Below are positions 5,222 to 13,343 of a stretch of 15,512 bases of DNA, piece after piece; positions within the stretch are counted from its first letter, which is position 1, and each line of letters starts with the position of its first letter. This DNA is from SAR324 cluster bacterium. Lineage in GTDB: Bacteria > SAR324 > XYD2-FULL-50-16. The notes beneath the pieces were generated by a model. The model saw only the letters and a program-made list of their open reading frames with translations, searched no databases and was not told the origin of the DNA. The position numbers were made by a program, and so were the translations under genes. The DNA lies in the NCBI GenBank assembly GCA_002401295.1, contig NVSR01000056.1, forward strand, positions 1 to 15,512, given 5' to 3'.

Positions 5222-7747
5222 ATGAATCATTCCAGACCTGAGGGAACCCCGGAAATCCTGGCTCCCGTTGGCGATTGGGAAATGTGCCAAGCTGCCGTAC
5301 ACAACGGTGCCCATGCTGTTTATATCGGCGCCCCCCACTTCAACGCTCGTGGCCGAACAATTGATCTGACTTTCGAAGAGTTGGAAAAAATGATCCGTTT
5401 TTGCCATCTCTACGGAGTCAAGGTTTTCATCGCTCTTAATATTCTGATTTTTCAAGACGAATTTAAAAAAGTATTAGAGTTATTGCCTCAGCTATTACGT
5501 CTAGGGCCTGATGCCATCATCGTACAGGACCTGGGCTTGGCGAGATTCATTCGAAAACTCGCTCCCCAACAGGTACTGCACGCTTCCACACAAATGACGG
5601 TGACCAATCATGAGGCCATCACCTTATTGGAAGACCTAAACTTCCAGCGTTTTGTTTTGGGAAGAGAAGTTGCCCTGCCGGAAATGGCAATCATCAAAGA
5701 ACATACAGAACGTGAACTGGAAGTTTTTGTGCACGGAGCCCTCTGTGTGGCTTATTCCGGTCAGTGTTTGACTTCGGAAAATGTGGGAGGCCGTTCCGCC
5801 AATCGGGGACAATGCGCGCAAAGCTGTCGTTTGCCCTACCAACTGATCGTAGATGATCAGAAGAAGGAGATGGGATCCCGTCAATACCTGGTCTCTCCTA
5901 AAGACCTCTACGGCTTGCCCGAAATTCCGGAACTCCTGGCACTGGGCATCGATTCCTTCAAGATTGAAGGCAGGTTGAAAGCACCGGAATATGTCGCGAC
6001 CACCACACGCAATTATCGACAAGCGCTGGACGAGGCTCTGGCCAAGCATAAAATACATGATGCCAGGCAGGAACTGGAACTGGCTTTCTCACGGGATTTT
6101 TTCAGTGGCTGGCTGCATAGTGTCAACCATCAGACTTTGGTAGACGGCCGTTTTAGTGCCCACCGGGGTTTTCAAGTGGGATCCGTAGAGAAGATCATCA
6201 AAGGGAAAAAATTCCCCTCCCTGGAAATAACAAGCGATTGGGAACTCAATACTGGGGACAGTCTGCTCTTTGTGCAGGCGGATCTGCAGGAACAAGGTGG
6301 AGGGAAAATTTATCAGATTGAAACCAAAAATAAAAATCTCTATCGCATTGCCTTTGCTGGCAATTTCCCCCTAAACAAGATCCAGGTAGGTAACAGCGTT
6401 TATTTGAACCGCTCTCCCAAACGAGACAAACAGGAACAACTCAGTTGGAAAGATCGGCAACAATGGAAACGAATCCCACTCGATTTTGTGGTGACAGGAA
6501 AATTAGGGCAACCCCTCAATTTAGAGGTCAGCGATGATCAGAATCATCGGATTTCTGTAAGCAGTAAATCTCCCCTTCAGGAAGCCTCTCAGGCCCCTCT
6601 CAATACAGCCCAGCTAAAAAAGGACCTGGGAGCTTTGGGAGGTACTTGTTTCAAAATAGACCGTTTTGAATGCCATCTACAGGGAGATTTATTTCTTTTT
6701 AACAAAGAGGTTAAACAACTCAGACAAGAAGCAGTCAAACAGCTGGAAGAAAAACGCCTGTTCATAGCCCCTCAAATGCTAATGGACCCGCAACAACTCA
6801 GCCGTGAGTTGCTAGAATCAAGGGATCATCAAGTGCCCCCTGTAGAGTCTGATTCCGTAGCCCCTACACTGCATGTCCTGATCCGTCACGTATCTCAAAT
6901 CAAAGCCTTGGAGGGATTGGAGTTAGGCACGGTTTATCTGGATTTGGAACACGGCAGTGAATACAAACCAGCTGTCACTCAGCTGCATGAATTAGGCTTC
7001 CAAGCAGGCATCGCCACAACCAGGATTCTCAAGCCAAAAGAATACAAGCACCTGAGGGTCATTAAAAATGCACAGCCCGATAAGGTTTTGATCAGAAATC
7101 TGGGAGCTCTGCAATATTATCGGCAAGAATTTCCTCAAGGAGCCCCCTTCGAGCTTTTGGGAGATTTCAGTTTGAATGTAACCAACTCTCTAACTGCGGA
7201 GTATTTACTATCCAAAGGCTTGCAGAGGCTCTGCCCCTCTTACGACTTGAATAAAAAACAATTGGACGCACTGTTAGTTCACGTTGATGGAAAACAGCTA
7301 GAAGTTACAGTACATCAGTACATTCCATCCTTTCACATGGAACATTGCGTCTTTGCGGCCTTTCTCAGCAAAGGTACCAGTTATCGTGATTGTGGTATGC
7401 CCTGCGAAAAATTTAAGGTGGAATTGCAAGATGAACAGGGCGTTCGTCATCCCGTTAAGGCAGATCAGGAGTGCCGTAATACCATGTATAGCGGTGTCGC
7501 GCAGTCAGCAGCGGGCTTGATCCCCTCCTTCCTCCAACAAGGGATTCGAAACTTTAGAATCGAGGCTCTTTATGAGTCTCCCGAGGTGTTGAGACAAAAA
7601 ATCCTTGCCTATCTGGAAGTCATCCAGGGTGGCCAGCCTCCCCAAAAACTATTCCACTCTTTAGGGCTTATGGAAAAATACGGCTTGGGCGAGGGGCAAC
7701 TCCATCGCTCCCATGACTATAAAGACCGTAAAAAACAACGTAAATAA
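5222..7747 (+). CDS. U32 family peptidase-like protein with DUF3656 (RlhA/TrhP-like)
   Basis: The protein has 841 residues. The N-terminal U32 domain (about 10-300) opens with EILAPVGDWE and carries the family signature around 167-184 (E167, G172, C175, G180, C182, S185), then C198 and C202. A DUF3656-like middle (about 380-500) follows. A second module (about 550-800) has cysteines C709, C724, C728 and C751. Characterised relatives (RlhA, TrhP, UbiU/V) are Fe-S proteins that hydroxylate RNA bases or ubiquinone precursors using prephenate or another donor, rather than proteases. An rRNA or tRNA hydroxylation role is therefore a fair inference, but the substrate cannot be read from sequence. 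RlhA of E. coli is shorter (about 650 residues). The ATG at 5222 has no clear RBS. The C-terminus is very basic (DRKKQRK). Confidence 0.9.
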   Translation: MNHSRPEGTPEILAPVGDWEMCQAAVHNGAHAVYIGAPHFNARGRTIDLTFEELEKMIRFCHLYGVKVFIALNILIFQDEFKKVLELLPQLLRLGPDAIIVQDLGLARFIRKLAPQQVLHASTQMTVTNHEAITLLEDLNFQRFVLGREVALPEMAIIKEHTERELEVFVHGALCVAYSGQCLTSENVGGRSANRGQCAQSCRLPYQLIVDDQKKEMGSRQYLVSPKDLYGLPEIPELLALGIDSFKIEGRLKAPEYVATTTRNYRQALDEALAKHKIHDARQELELAFSRDFFSGWLHSVNHQTLVDGRFSAHRGFQVGSVEKIIKGKKFPSLEITSDWELNTGDSLLFVQADLQEQGGGKIYQIETKNKNLYRIAFAGNFPLNKIQVGNSVYLNRSPKRDKQEQLSWKDRQQWKRIPLDFVVTGKLGQPLNLEVSDDQNHRISVSSKSPLQEASQAPLNTAQLKKDLGALGGTCFKIDRFECHLQGDLFLFNKEVKQLRQEAVKQLEEKRLFIAPQMLMDPQQLSRELLESRDHQVPPVESDSVAPTLHVLIRHVSQIKALEGLELGTVYLDLEHGSEYKPAVTQLHELGFQAGIATTRILKPKEYKHLRVIKNAQPDKVLIRNLGALQYYRQEFPQGAPFELLGDFSLNVTNSLTAEYLLSKGLQRLCPSYDLNKKQLDALLVHVDGKQLEVTVHQYIPSFHMEHCVFAAFLSKGTSYRDCGMPCEKFKVELQDEQGVRHPVKADQECRNTMYSGVAQSAAGLIPSFLQQGIRNFRIEALYESPEVLRQKILAYLEVIQGGQPPQKLFHSLGLMEKYGLGEGQLHRSHDYKDRKKQRK

Positions 7748-7757
7748 TAATACATCA

Positions 7758-7795
7758 GAGTGTTTTTTCCTCTTTTACAGGGGAGGAAAAAACTC
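7758..7795 (+). terminator. hairpin after the U32 gene
   Basis: TTTTTTCCTC (7763-7772) pairs perfectly with GAGGAAAAAA (7783-7792) over a 10-nt loop, and GAG/CTC extends the stem past a 2-nt bulge. It starts 10 nt after the stop. The T-run is on the 5' arm, so it would be a canonical terminator only when read on the minus strand; on the plus strand it may act through the stem alone. Confidence 0.5.
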
Positions 7796-7870
7796 AAAAT
7801 TCAGTATTTTTCACTCCTGAAAACATAAAAACACTATTTTATTTATTCTTTTATTCAATTGTTTTTATTC

Positions 7871-7886
7871 ATTTTTTTAAAAAAAT
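7871..7886. repeat. 16-bp A/T palindrome
   Basis: A-T7-A7-T is a perfect palindrome in the 221-bp AT-rich spacer ahead of the 7969 gene. It is likely bent or easily melted DNA. I see no gene between 7748 and 7968. Confidence 0.4.
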
Positions 7887-7968
7887 CATCCCTCTCATTA
7901 AAAGAAAAAAAAGTACTGCTCCTGCCTTTGGTTTGTTATTTGAATTAATCCATCAGTAATAGAGATAT

Positions 7969-9045
7969 ATGCTGCCACAGATGAAGATGGCAATCCCTGC
8001 ATGGTTATTTAATAATTACCCAAGAGGTCTCATGCATCAATACATGGAAACAGTTCGAAATGAGATTGAAGCTGCTGCTGGTCAAGAGGCTTACCTCGCT
8101 AGTAGTCTCTTCATGAGAATTTCTCAGTCCCTGGATTATGAAGATGAGGGCGCCAGAGTCCTAGAGAATAAAGAGAGCTACGAAGCGATCCAACACCAGG
8201 CGATGAATAGTATTAATACCCAGTCCGAATTTAACTTGGATAAAGAGATTCTGGCTTGGCAAGCCGCGATTCTGAGAGATATTAGCCGAGAATTCTATAC
8301 TTGGTGGGTCAACCATAAAGAGCAAAAATTCATGGCTGAGGATTGTTTTCAGGATGGTGAGTCCTGCATTCGCATCGAAGCCTCTTGTGAAAAATTAGGG
8401 CTCAATCCAACAGAAGTCTTCACCTCATTGCTAGAAGTGGAATACCTGCTCACACGGCTGACGACTTCCTGTAACAAAGTCATGTTAGAAGTAGAGCGCT
8501 ATTGGAAATTCAAACAAGTCAATGAACATAAGGCGCCAGATAACCCCTTCATGAACAAGCGGATTGCCCTTGAAAGTCAGGGTACTGTGCTAGCTGAGGG
8601 AATTGCCTTATTGGAAGATATCTCACAGCGTTGCCAGGAAAATGCCAAAGCTTTGGCCGGTGCTCATCATCTTTTATGGATCCAGGCCCATCAGATGCTG
8701 CAATCCTTAATCCACGCTTTGAATGGGTTCTTGCACTACGATTATCAGCAAGATGCCGAATTACAACTCAACAACTGGGTAGACTATCTTTTTACAAAAA
8801 CCCTGGAAAACGGAGAACCCAATCCGACTTATCACGGACCACTTCATCACCGTGTGATAGCCAACCTGGCACAAGCGACACAGTGCTTGGTACAGCATAC
8901 GATTCGCCACAATGACGCCTTCACACAGCGAGACAACATCATGCGTCCCTTCATTAGCCAGACTCTGGAAAAGGTAAAGCGCATGGAACTCACAAATCTG
9001 AAGATGTCACAAGAAGCACAACGACATCAACTGAGCCTAGTGTAA
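7969..9045 (+). CDS. hypothetical protein, mostly helical, cytosolic
   Basis: I do not recognise this 358-residue protein. It has no signal peptide, transmembrane segment or recognisable catalytic motif. It is rich in Glu, Gln, His and Leu, with long stretches that read as helices (for example 150-190 and 205-260). A His-containing HHLLWIQAH stretch lies near 229-237 and PLHH near 292-295. The reading frame is long, its composition matches its neighbours, and it ends at a strong terminator, so it is a real gene. ATG at 7969 is preceded only by a weak AGAG. An ATG four codons later (7981) is possible. It stands alone between AT-rich spacers, suggesting it is transcribed separately. Confidence 0.75.
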   Translation: MLPQMKMAIPAWLFNNYPRGLMHQYMETVRNEIEAAAGQEAYLASSLFMRISQSLDYEDEGARVLENKESYEAIQHQAMNSINTQSEFNLDKEILAWQAAILRDISREFYTWWVNHKEQKFMAEDCFQDGESCIRIEASCEKLGLNPTEVFTSLLEVEYLLTRLTTSCNKVMLEVERYWKFKQVNEHKAPDNPFMNKRIALESQGTVLAEGIALLEDISQRCQENAKALAGAHHLLWIQAHQMLQSLIHALNGFLHYDYQQDAELQLNNWVDYLFTKTLENGEPNPTYHGPLHHRVIANLAQATQCLVQHTIRHNDAFTQRDNIMRPFISQTLEKVKRMELTNLKMSQEAQRHQLSLV

Positions 9046-9063
9046 AGACGCCCTGTTTTTACA

Positions 9064-9124
9064 AGTTTTTTCCTCTCACCATTCTCTTCTAGAGGGAAAA
9101 GAGTGGAAAAACTGCTTTTTTTTT
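9064..9124 (+). terminator. rho-independent terminator after the 7969 gene
   Basis: AGTTTTTTCC (9064-9073) pairs with GGAAAAACT (9105-9113) with one extra T. An inner CTCTT/AAGAG stem (9084-9088/9099-9103) lies inside, and a run of nine T follows at 9116-9124. It begins 18 nt after the stop codon. Confidence 0.7.
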
Positions 9125-9128
9125 AAAA

Positions 9129-9205
9129 AGATCAATATCTACAGAAATTTACTTCATTTTTGAAGTTTTCCCTTCCCAAAAAAAAATATTTTTGTAGAAT
9201 GATCT
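9129..9205. promoter_or_regulatory. nested inverted repeats upstream of the 9313 gene
   Basis: AGATCA-N4-CTACA (9129-9143) is mirrored by TGTAG-AA-TGATCT (9193-9205), an imperfect long inverted repeat. Between the arms lie a perfect hairpin ACTTCA-TTTT-TGAAGT (9151-9166) and a 12-bp palindrome AAAAATATTTTT (9182-9193). This could be an operator or autoregulatory region, or an origin-like AT-rich element, given the DNA-binding look of the next protein. No tandem iterons are visible. Confidence 0.4.
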
Positions 9206-9312
9206 CTTCAACCAATCACACCTGAAATACCACCAAAAAATCCAACCAGTTGCACTTAGCCCACCTAATTAAGGGATGTGGTGAGTTGCGTTTTTTTTAG
9301 ACTTGCTTAACT

Positions 9313-10929
9313 ATGCTAAAGTTTTACGGAATTCGTTTTAATCAGCAAGGAGTGCCCGAGCGCTACACCCTCTCCTTTGATCTAAAGGAGTCGCTGAATG
9401 CAAGTCTACATATCCATGACTACTTTGGTGGAAAGAAAGAAGAAGCACTGACAGCTATTGATGAGGAGATCAATAGACAATATCAGCCTTCAAACCCTAT
9501 AGATCGTCACAGTAAAGCTTTTCGCTATACCGTGGCTAAGTGGTTCCGTACTAAAGACATTGCCAACTTTTTATTCCAAGATGAGGCCATCTATCCAACG
9601 AAATTGGAGGTTGCCAAGGTCTTGAATACGGGTCGAGAGATCGAAGAAAAATGGCTCGATATCGAGCAGATTCTCTTGAAGCATTTATCCAAGCTGAGCA
9701 TTGAAGAGCGAGAACAGTTAATCAATAACTGTGAGTCTGGTTTTCATAAGATCCTACAGATGATCACCCTCTTTTTTCTGGAACAGGATGAAGAGCAACC
9801 CCCAGCTAATCTGGAGTTGCAGTTTCTACGCAATCAATTCCCCCGGGTGATCTGGAAGAAAAAACAAGGCATACACGGTGGTAGTGACCCTTTCTGGCAG
9901 CCCCAAAATCTTTTCTGCCGAGTCTCTTATTTGATAACCCGGATTTTATCCCGCAGTTACCTTAATGAGCGTGCGCTGCAACCAGTACCAGTCCAAAATC
10001 CGATACCTCAGGCAGTAGCACAACCTATTATTGTGAATAACTGCTGGGGCGAGCTGCTTCCACAGAAATCCCCTGATCGGATTCAGGTTAGTTTTGCCGC
10101 GGATAATCAAGCTTATGAGCAACTTTCTCTGCTGCCGGAGACCGTACCGGAAACTTTGCTGTCTTTACAAAAGATTATCCAGAAGAAGTATTCTCATGAA
10201 GGGGTTAAGCACTTTCTAGGGATTCTACGACAGTTTTCCACCAGCAAGGGTGGTTTTACCACTTTTAATACATACAAGCACCTGCAGCTGGTTACCCGCT
10301 TGTCTAAAAAAGGACGGAGTACTGATCGCCAATATCAAATTTTCTGTGACGTTTTTCAATCCTTGATGAGCTTGCAAGTCAGCAGAGTTTGGGAGGAAGC
10401 GGAAGACGATGAAATGAAGGAAACTCAAAACTCCTTCATCCTGGAGGTAGGTCGCGAATACACAGGCAAAGGCAAACGACGATCTGTTAAGAAATATATG
10501 CTGGACCCCCTCTTTGCGGCCAGCCCGGAGAACCCTTTTCGTTTAGGATTACACTTACAGCTGATCCCCAACGAGCTTTTTCGGGAAAGCACGCACAAGC
10601 ACTCCCTGTTGACGGGAATTTCTTCTTACCTGGCAGGAACCTGGTTGAATGAGTTTCCCCAGAATCGGGGCGTCATGAAGAAAACTGCCCGGCAGATTAT
10701 TGAGGGCTGTGCTTTTAACATTACTCCTTCCAATCGCTATCGGATTCGGCGCAAACTGAATTCCGAGTTGGCCTTTATGGAAGAGAAAAACTATATCGGC
10801 AATATCCGCTTAACCCACAATACCAACGGTAATCCCTGGGAAGATCTTTATGAGATCGAAGCCTCGGATTATTTTCGGAAAAAACTACAATCATTCAATA
10901 CGCAAAAAAGGGAGAGACTCGTTGGCTAG
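9313..10929 (+). CDS. hypothetical protein with winged-helix/replication-initiator-like C-terminus
   Basis: I do not recognise the family of this 538-residue protein. The N-terminal 220 residues are mixed and mostly helical, followed by a Pro/Gln-rich linker (223-238). Residues about 280-520 have the rhythm of plasmid or phage replication-initiator winged helices: KHLQLVTRLSKKGRS..RQYQIF (322-344), a basic patch GKGKRRSVKK (385-394), GLHLQLIPNELF (412-423), then a helical segment ending in NRYRIRRKLNSELAFMEE (474-491). This is inference from pattern only; a transcription regulator is equally possible. No signal peptide or membrane segment is seen. The ATG lacks a clear RBS. The gene's last codons overlap the fmt start by 8 nt, so the two are probably cotranscribed. 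Confidence 0.75.
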   Translation: MLKFYGIRFNQQGVPERYTLSFDLKESLNASLHIHDYFGGKKEEALTAIDEEINRQYQPSNPIDRHSKAFRYTVAKWFRTKDIANFLFQDEAIYPTKLEVAKVLNTGREIEEKWLDIEQILLKHLSKLSIEEREQLINNCESGFHKILQMITLFFLEQDEEQPPANLELQFLRNQFPRVIWKKKQGIHGGSDPFWQPQNLFCRVSYLITRILSRSYLNERALQPVPVQNPIPQAVAQPIIVNNCWGELLPQKSPDRIQVSFAADNQAYEQLSLLPETVPETLLSLQKIIQKKYSHEGVKHFLGILRQFSTSKGGFTTFNTYKHLQLVTRLSKKGRSTDRQYQIFCDVFQSLMSLQVSRVWEEAEDDEMKETQNSFILEVGREYTGKGKRRSVKKYMLDPLFAASPENPFRLGLHLQLIPNELFRESTHKHSLLTGISSYLAGTWLNEFPQNRGVMKKTARQIIEGCAFNITPSNRYRIRRKLNSELAFMEEKNYIGNIRLTHNTNGNPWEDLYEIEASDYFRKKLQSFNTQKRERLVG

Positions 10930-11857
10930 AATTGTGTTCATGGGAACCCCTGATTTTGCGGTCCCCGCTCTGAAGGCCCTTAAAGAAGCCGGTCATGATA
11001 TTCCCCTGCTAGTCTGTCAACCAGACAAGCGAAAGGGGAGAGGACAAAAATTCCAATATCCTCCTACTAAGCAATATGCCTTGGAGGCTGGAATTGAGGT
11101 TTATCAACCGGCAAAGGTCCGCAATCAGGAAGCCCTGGAGAAACTGGCTTCTTTTGAAGCGGATTTTTTTGTAGTCATTGCCTACGGTAAGATTTTACCA
11201 AAAGCTCTGCTGGACCTGCCGAAAAAAGGCTGCATTAACGTACATGCGTCTCTACTGCCAAAGTGGCGGGGAGCTGCTCCCATCCAGTTTTCCTTGTGGA
11301 AAGGGGACCAGGAAACAGGGGTTTGCAGCATGTTGATGGATGAGGGAATGGACACGGGTGATATGCTCCTGGTGGAGCGAACTCCTATCGACCCGGATGA
11401 GACCGTGGACCAGTTAGGTGACCGATTATCCTCTATGGGTAGGGAACTGATTGTTAAAACGGTGGAAAATTTTGAGGCAATTCAACCCAAGACTCAGAAT
11501 CATGAGCAGGCGACTTATACTCGCATGATCACCAAAGAAGATCGTGTACTTCAGTGGGATCAAAATGCTGATGCTGTTTATTGCCAGTATCGGGCGTTAT
11601 CTCCTTCTCCTGGTGTTTTCACCATGTTTCGTGGCAAGCGCCTGGCAATCAAAGGCATGGCTACTTGCTCTGCTATTGTTTCCGGTGAGCCGCAAAAACC
11701 AGGGACTATTTTGGCGATAGGTGCCGAGTCTATCAGTGTGGCCTGTGCTGCAGGAGCTGTGAACTTGACCCACTGTCAGCCGGAAAACAAAAAAGCCCTG
11801 GCTGTCAAAGACTTGATCAATGGCTACCAGATTAAAGTGGGAGAGTATTTGGGCTAA
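10922..11857 (+). CDS. fmt: methionyl-tRNA formyltransferase
   Basis: Fmt transfers a formyl group from 10-formyltetrahydrofolate to Met-tRNAfMet for translation initiation in the cytosol. The TTG start gives 311 residues, the usual length. Motifs are FMGTPDFAVPAL (6-17), VCQPDKRKGRG (31-41), and the catalytic region INVHASLLPKWRGAAPI (105-121) with N106 and H108; D144 is in GMDTGD. The C-terminal tRNA-binding domain (about 205-311) is complete. The frame is open to 10850 upstream, but AGGGAGAG five bases before the TTG and loss of homology upstream fix the start at 10922. It overlaps the preceding gene by 8 nt, which suggests translational coupling. The usual neighbours (def, priA, rsmB) are absent. 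Confidence 0.93.
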   Translation: MARIVFMGTPDFAVPALKALKEAGHDIPLLVCQPDKRKGRGQKFQYPPTKQYALEAGIEVYQPAKVRNQEALEKLASFEADFFVVIAYGKILPKALLDLPKKGCINVHASLLPKWRGAAPIQFSLWKGDQETGVCSMLMDEGMDTGDMLLVERTPIDPDETVDQLGDRLSSMGRELIVKTVENFEAIQPKTQNHEQATYTRMITKEDRVLQWDQNADAVYCQYRALSPSPGVFTMFRGKRLAIKGMATCSAIVSGEPQKPGTILAIGAESISVACAAGAVNLTHCQPENKKALAVKDLINGYQIKVGEYLG

Positions 11858-11872
11858 TGCCCCAAGCTTCAC

Positions 11873-11894
11873 AGACACCATCTAACTGGTGTCT
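11873..11894 (+). terminator. hairpin after fmt
   Basis: AGACACCA pairs perfectly with TGGTGTCT around a 6-nt loop, starting 15 nt after the stop. There is no T-run (TCCCC follows), so termination may be weak or factor-dependent. Confidence 0.5.
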
Positions 11895-11999
11895 CCCCTA
11901 TTTACCTCGCTGCGCTCCTGATTCCGACCTACTTGCTTGCCTCCAGAATCCCAGTGAGTAGTAGACCCAAAATCCCCAACATGCTACATTACCACTGTA

Positions 12000-12028
12000 T
12001 TGACACCCACAAATATTTCCACAGTAAT
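12000..12028 (+). promoter_or_regulatory. sigma-70-type promoter of hflX
   Basis: A perfect TTGACA (12000-12005), an exact 17-nt spacer and AGTAAT (12023-12028, 4/6 match) are placed 24 nt before the hflX start. This is the best promoter match in the window. Confidence 0.55.
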
Positions 12029-12052
12029 TCCAATCTGATAAGTGTATAGCCC

Positions 12053-13318
12053 ATGATCGAATACTCTCGGGAAGTAAAAAAAGCTTATATTCTCTCCGTT
12101 CGCCCAAAGAATGAAGATCTTGAGATCACATTGAATTCTTTAAGTGAAATGCGCTCCATGGCCACGACTATGGGCTTTGACGTGATTGGAGAGGAATATC
12201 AGTCCCGAAATTCTCCGGATCCTAAGAGTTACATGGGCACAGGTAAGCTGCAGGAAATAAAACAGCTGATTGAGGATGAAGGCATTAAGCTCGTTCTTTT
12301 CGATCACGACTTAAGCCCCAATCAGGCGCGTCATCTGGAAGAATGCCTTGATAGCATGGTTTGGGATCGTACCCAACTGATTCTCGAAATTTTTGCTAAT
12401 CATGCCAGAACACCGGAATCCAAGGATCAGGTAGAGTTAGCCCAATTGAAATACATGCTACCTCGTTTGGTGGGAATGTGGGCTCATTTGGATCGGGAAA
12501 AGGGTGGAATCGGTGCATCGAAGGGAACCGGGGAAAAACAGGTGAATATTGACCGTAACCTGGTCCGCAAGCGTATCTCGCGCTTAGAGCAATCCCTGAA
12601 AAGAGTCGCCATGGAACGACAAACCCAGGCAAAGCGCAGAGAAGATTGTTTTCAGGTAGGCATCGTCGGTTATACCAATGCCGGTAAAACATCCCTGATG
12701 AATGGACTGACAGATGTCAGCTTGCTAACTCAGGATCAGCTGTTCGCAACGCTGGACTCCACTACCCGAGTTTTACCCGGTCCTATCAATCCACAGATTT
12801 TGTTATCTGATACTGTTGGTTTTATTCGAAATCTCCCTCATAATTTAGTCGCTTCATTTCGCTCTACCCTCTCGGTTGTCAAGAACGCGGACCTCTTGCT
12901 GCATGTGGTTGATGCTTCCAGTAACAGCGTGGACCAGCACATTGAGACCACCAGAAATGTTTTGAAAGAGATTGGTGCCGATAATATCCCTTGCTTACTA
13001 GTCTTCAATAAAGTGGACAGGGTGACTGATCGCATGGATCTATTAGTTTTATCACGTGGTTACGGTGATAGTATTCTAACGTCCTCTCTGGATGAAACCT
13101 CTGTTAATCTTTTACGGGATCACGTCAAGCAGCATTTTTCTAAGACCTTTATCCGGCAAGAGACAAAACTGACTTATGATCGCGCAAACTTACTTGATAA
13201 ATTTTATAAATTGAGTACAGTTGAGGAACTCAAATACGAAGAGGATGGAATCTACATTGTCCACTCGACAACTCCAACCAACTCAAAAATCCTGAATGCC
13301 TCCATAGAAAAAGGTTGA
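12053..13318 (+). CDS. hflX: GTPase HflX
   Basis: HflX is a cytosolic GTPase that binds 50S or 70S ribosomes and splits stalled ribosomes under heat or other stress. The 421-residue protein has the N-terminal HflX domain with GTGKLQEI (62-69) and DHDLSPNQARHLE (84-96), then a glycine-rich linker at 151-163 and a coiled-coil-like region (about 165-197). The GTPase domain has G1 GYTNAGKTS (206-214), G2 around FATLDSTTR (231-239), G3 DTVGF (253-257) and G4 NKVD (319-322). The linker reads GGIGASKGTGEKQ instead of the usual GGIG.RGPGETQ, an unusual variant. The ATG at 12053 has only a weak RBS. The YtfJ-like gene follows 25 bp downstream and is probably in the same operon. Confidence 0.95.
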   Translation: MIEYSREVKKAYILSVRPKNEDLEITLNSLSEMRSMATTMGFDVIGEEYQSRNSPDPKSYMGTGKLQEIKQLIEDEGIKLVLFDHDLSPNQARHLEECLDSMVWDRTQLILEIFANHARTPESKDQVELAQLKYMLPRLVGMWAHLDREKGGIGASKGTGEKQVNIDRNLVRKRISRLEQSLKRVAMERQTQAKRREDCFQVGIVGYTNAGKTSLMNGLTDVSLLTQDQLFATLDSTTRVLPGPINPQILLSDTVGFIRNLPHNLVASFRSTLSVVKNADLLLHVVDASSNSVDQHIETTRNVLKEIGADNIPCLLVFNKVDRVTDRMDLLVLSRGYGDSILTSSLDETSVNLLRDHVKQHFSKTFIRQETKLTYDRANLLDKFYKLSTVEELKYEEDGIYIVHSTTPTNSKILNASIEKG

Positions 13319-13343
13319 GGAATCACCCCAAATTAGGACTTAT

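Noticed and set aside
5636..6295. Minus-strand open frames inside the U32 gene
   Set aside because: Antisense shadows of a well-supported coding region.
9046..9312. Plasmid-type iteron array upstream of the initiator-like gene
   Set aside because: Only inverted repeats and two short AGTTGC copies are visible; no set of three or more evenly spaced direct repeats.
10850..10921. Longer N-terminus for Fmt
   Set aside because: Homology begins at the MARIVFMGTP segment, and AGGGAGAG sits at the right distance before the TTG at 10922.
11898..12107. Minus-strand 69-residue frame between fmt and hflX
   Set aside because: Low-complexity composition, overlaps the hflX promoter and start, and shows no supporting signals.
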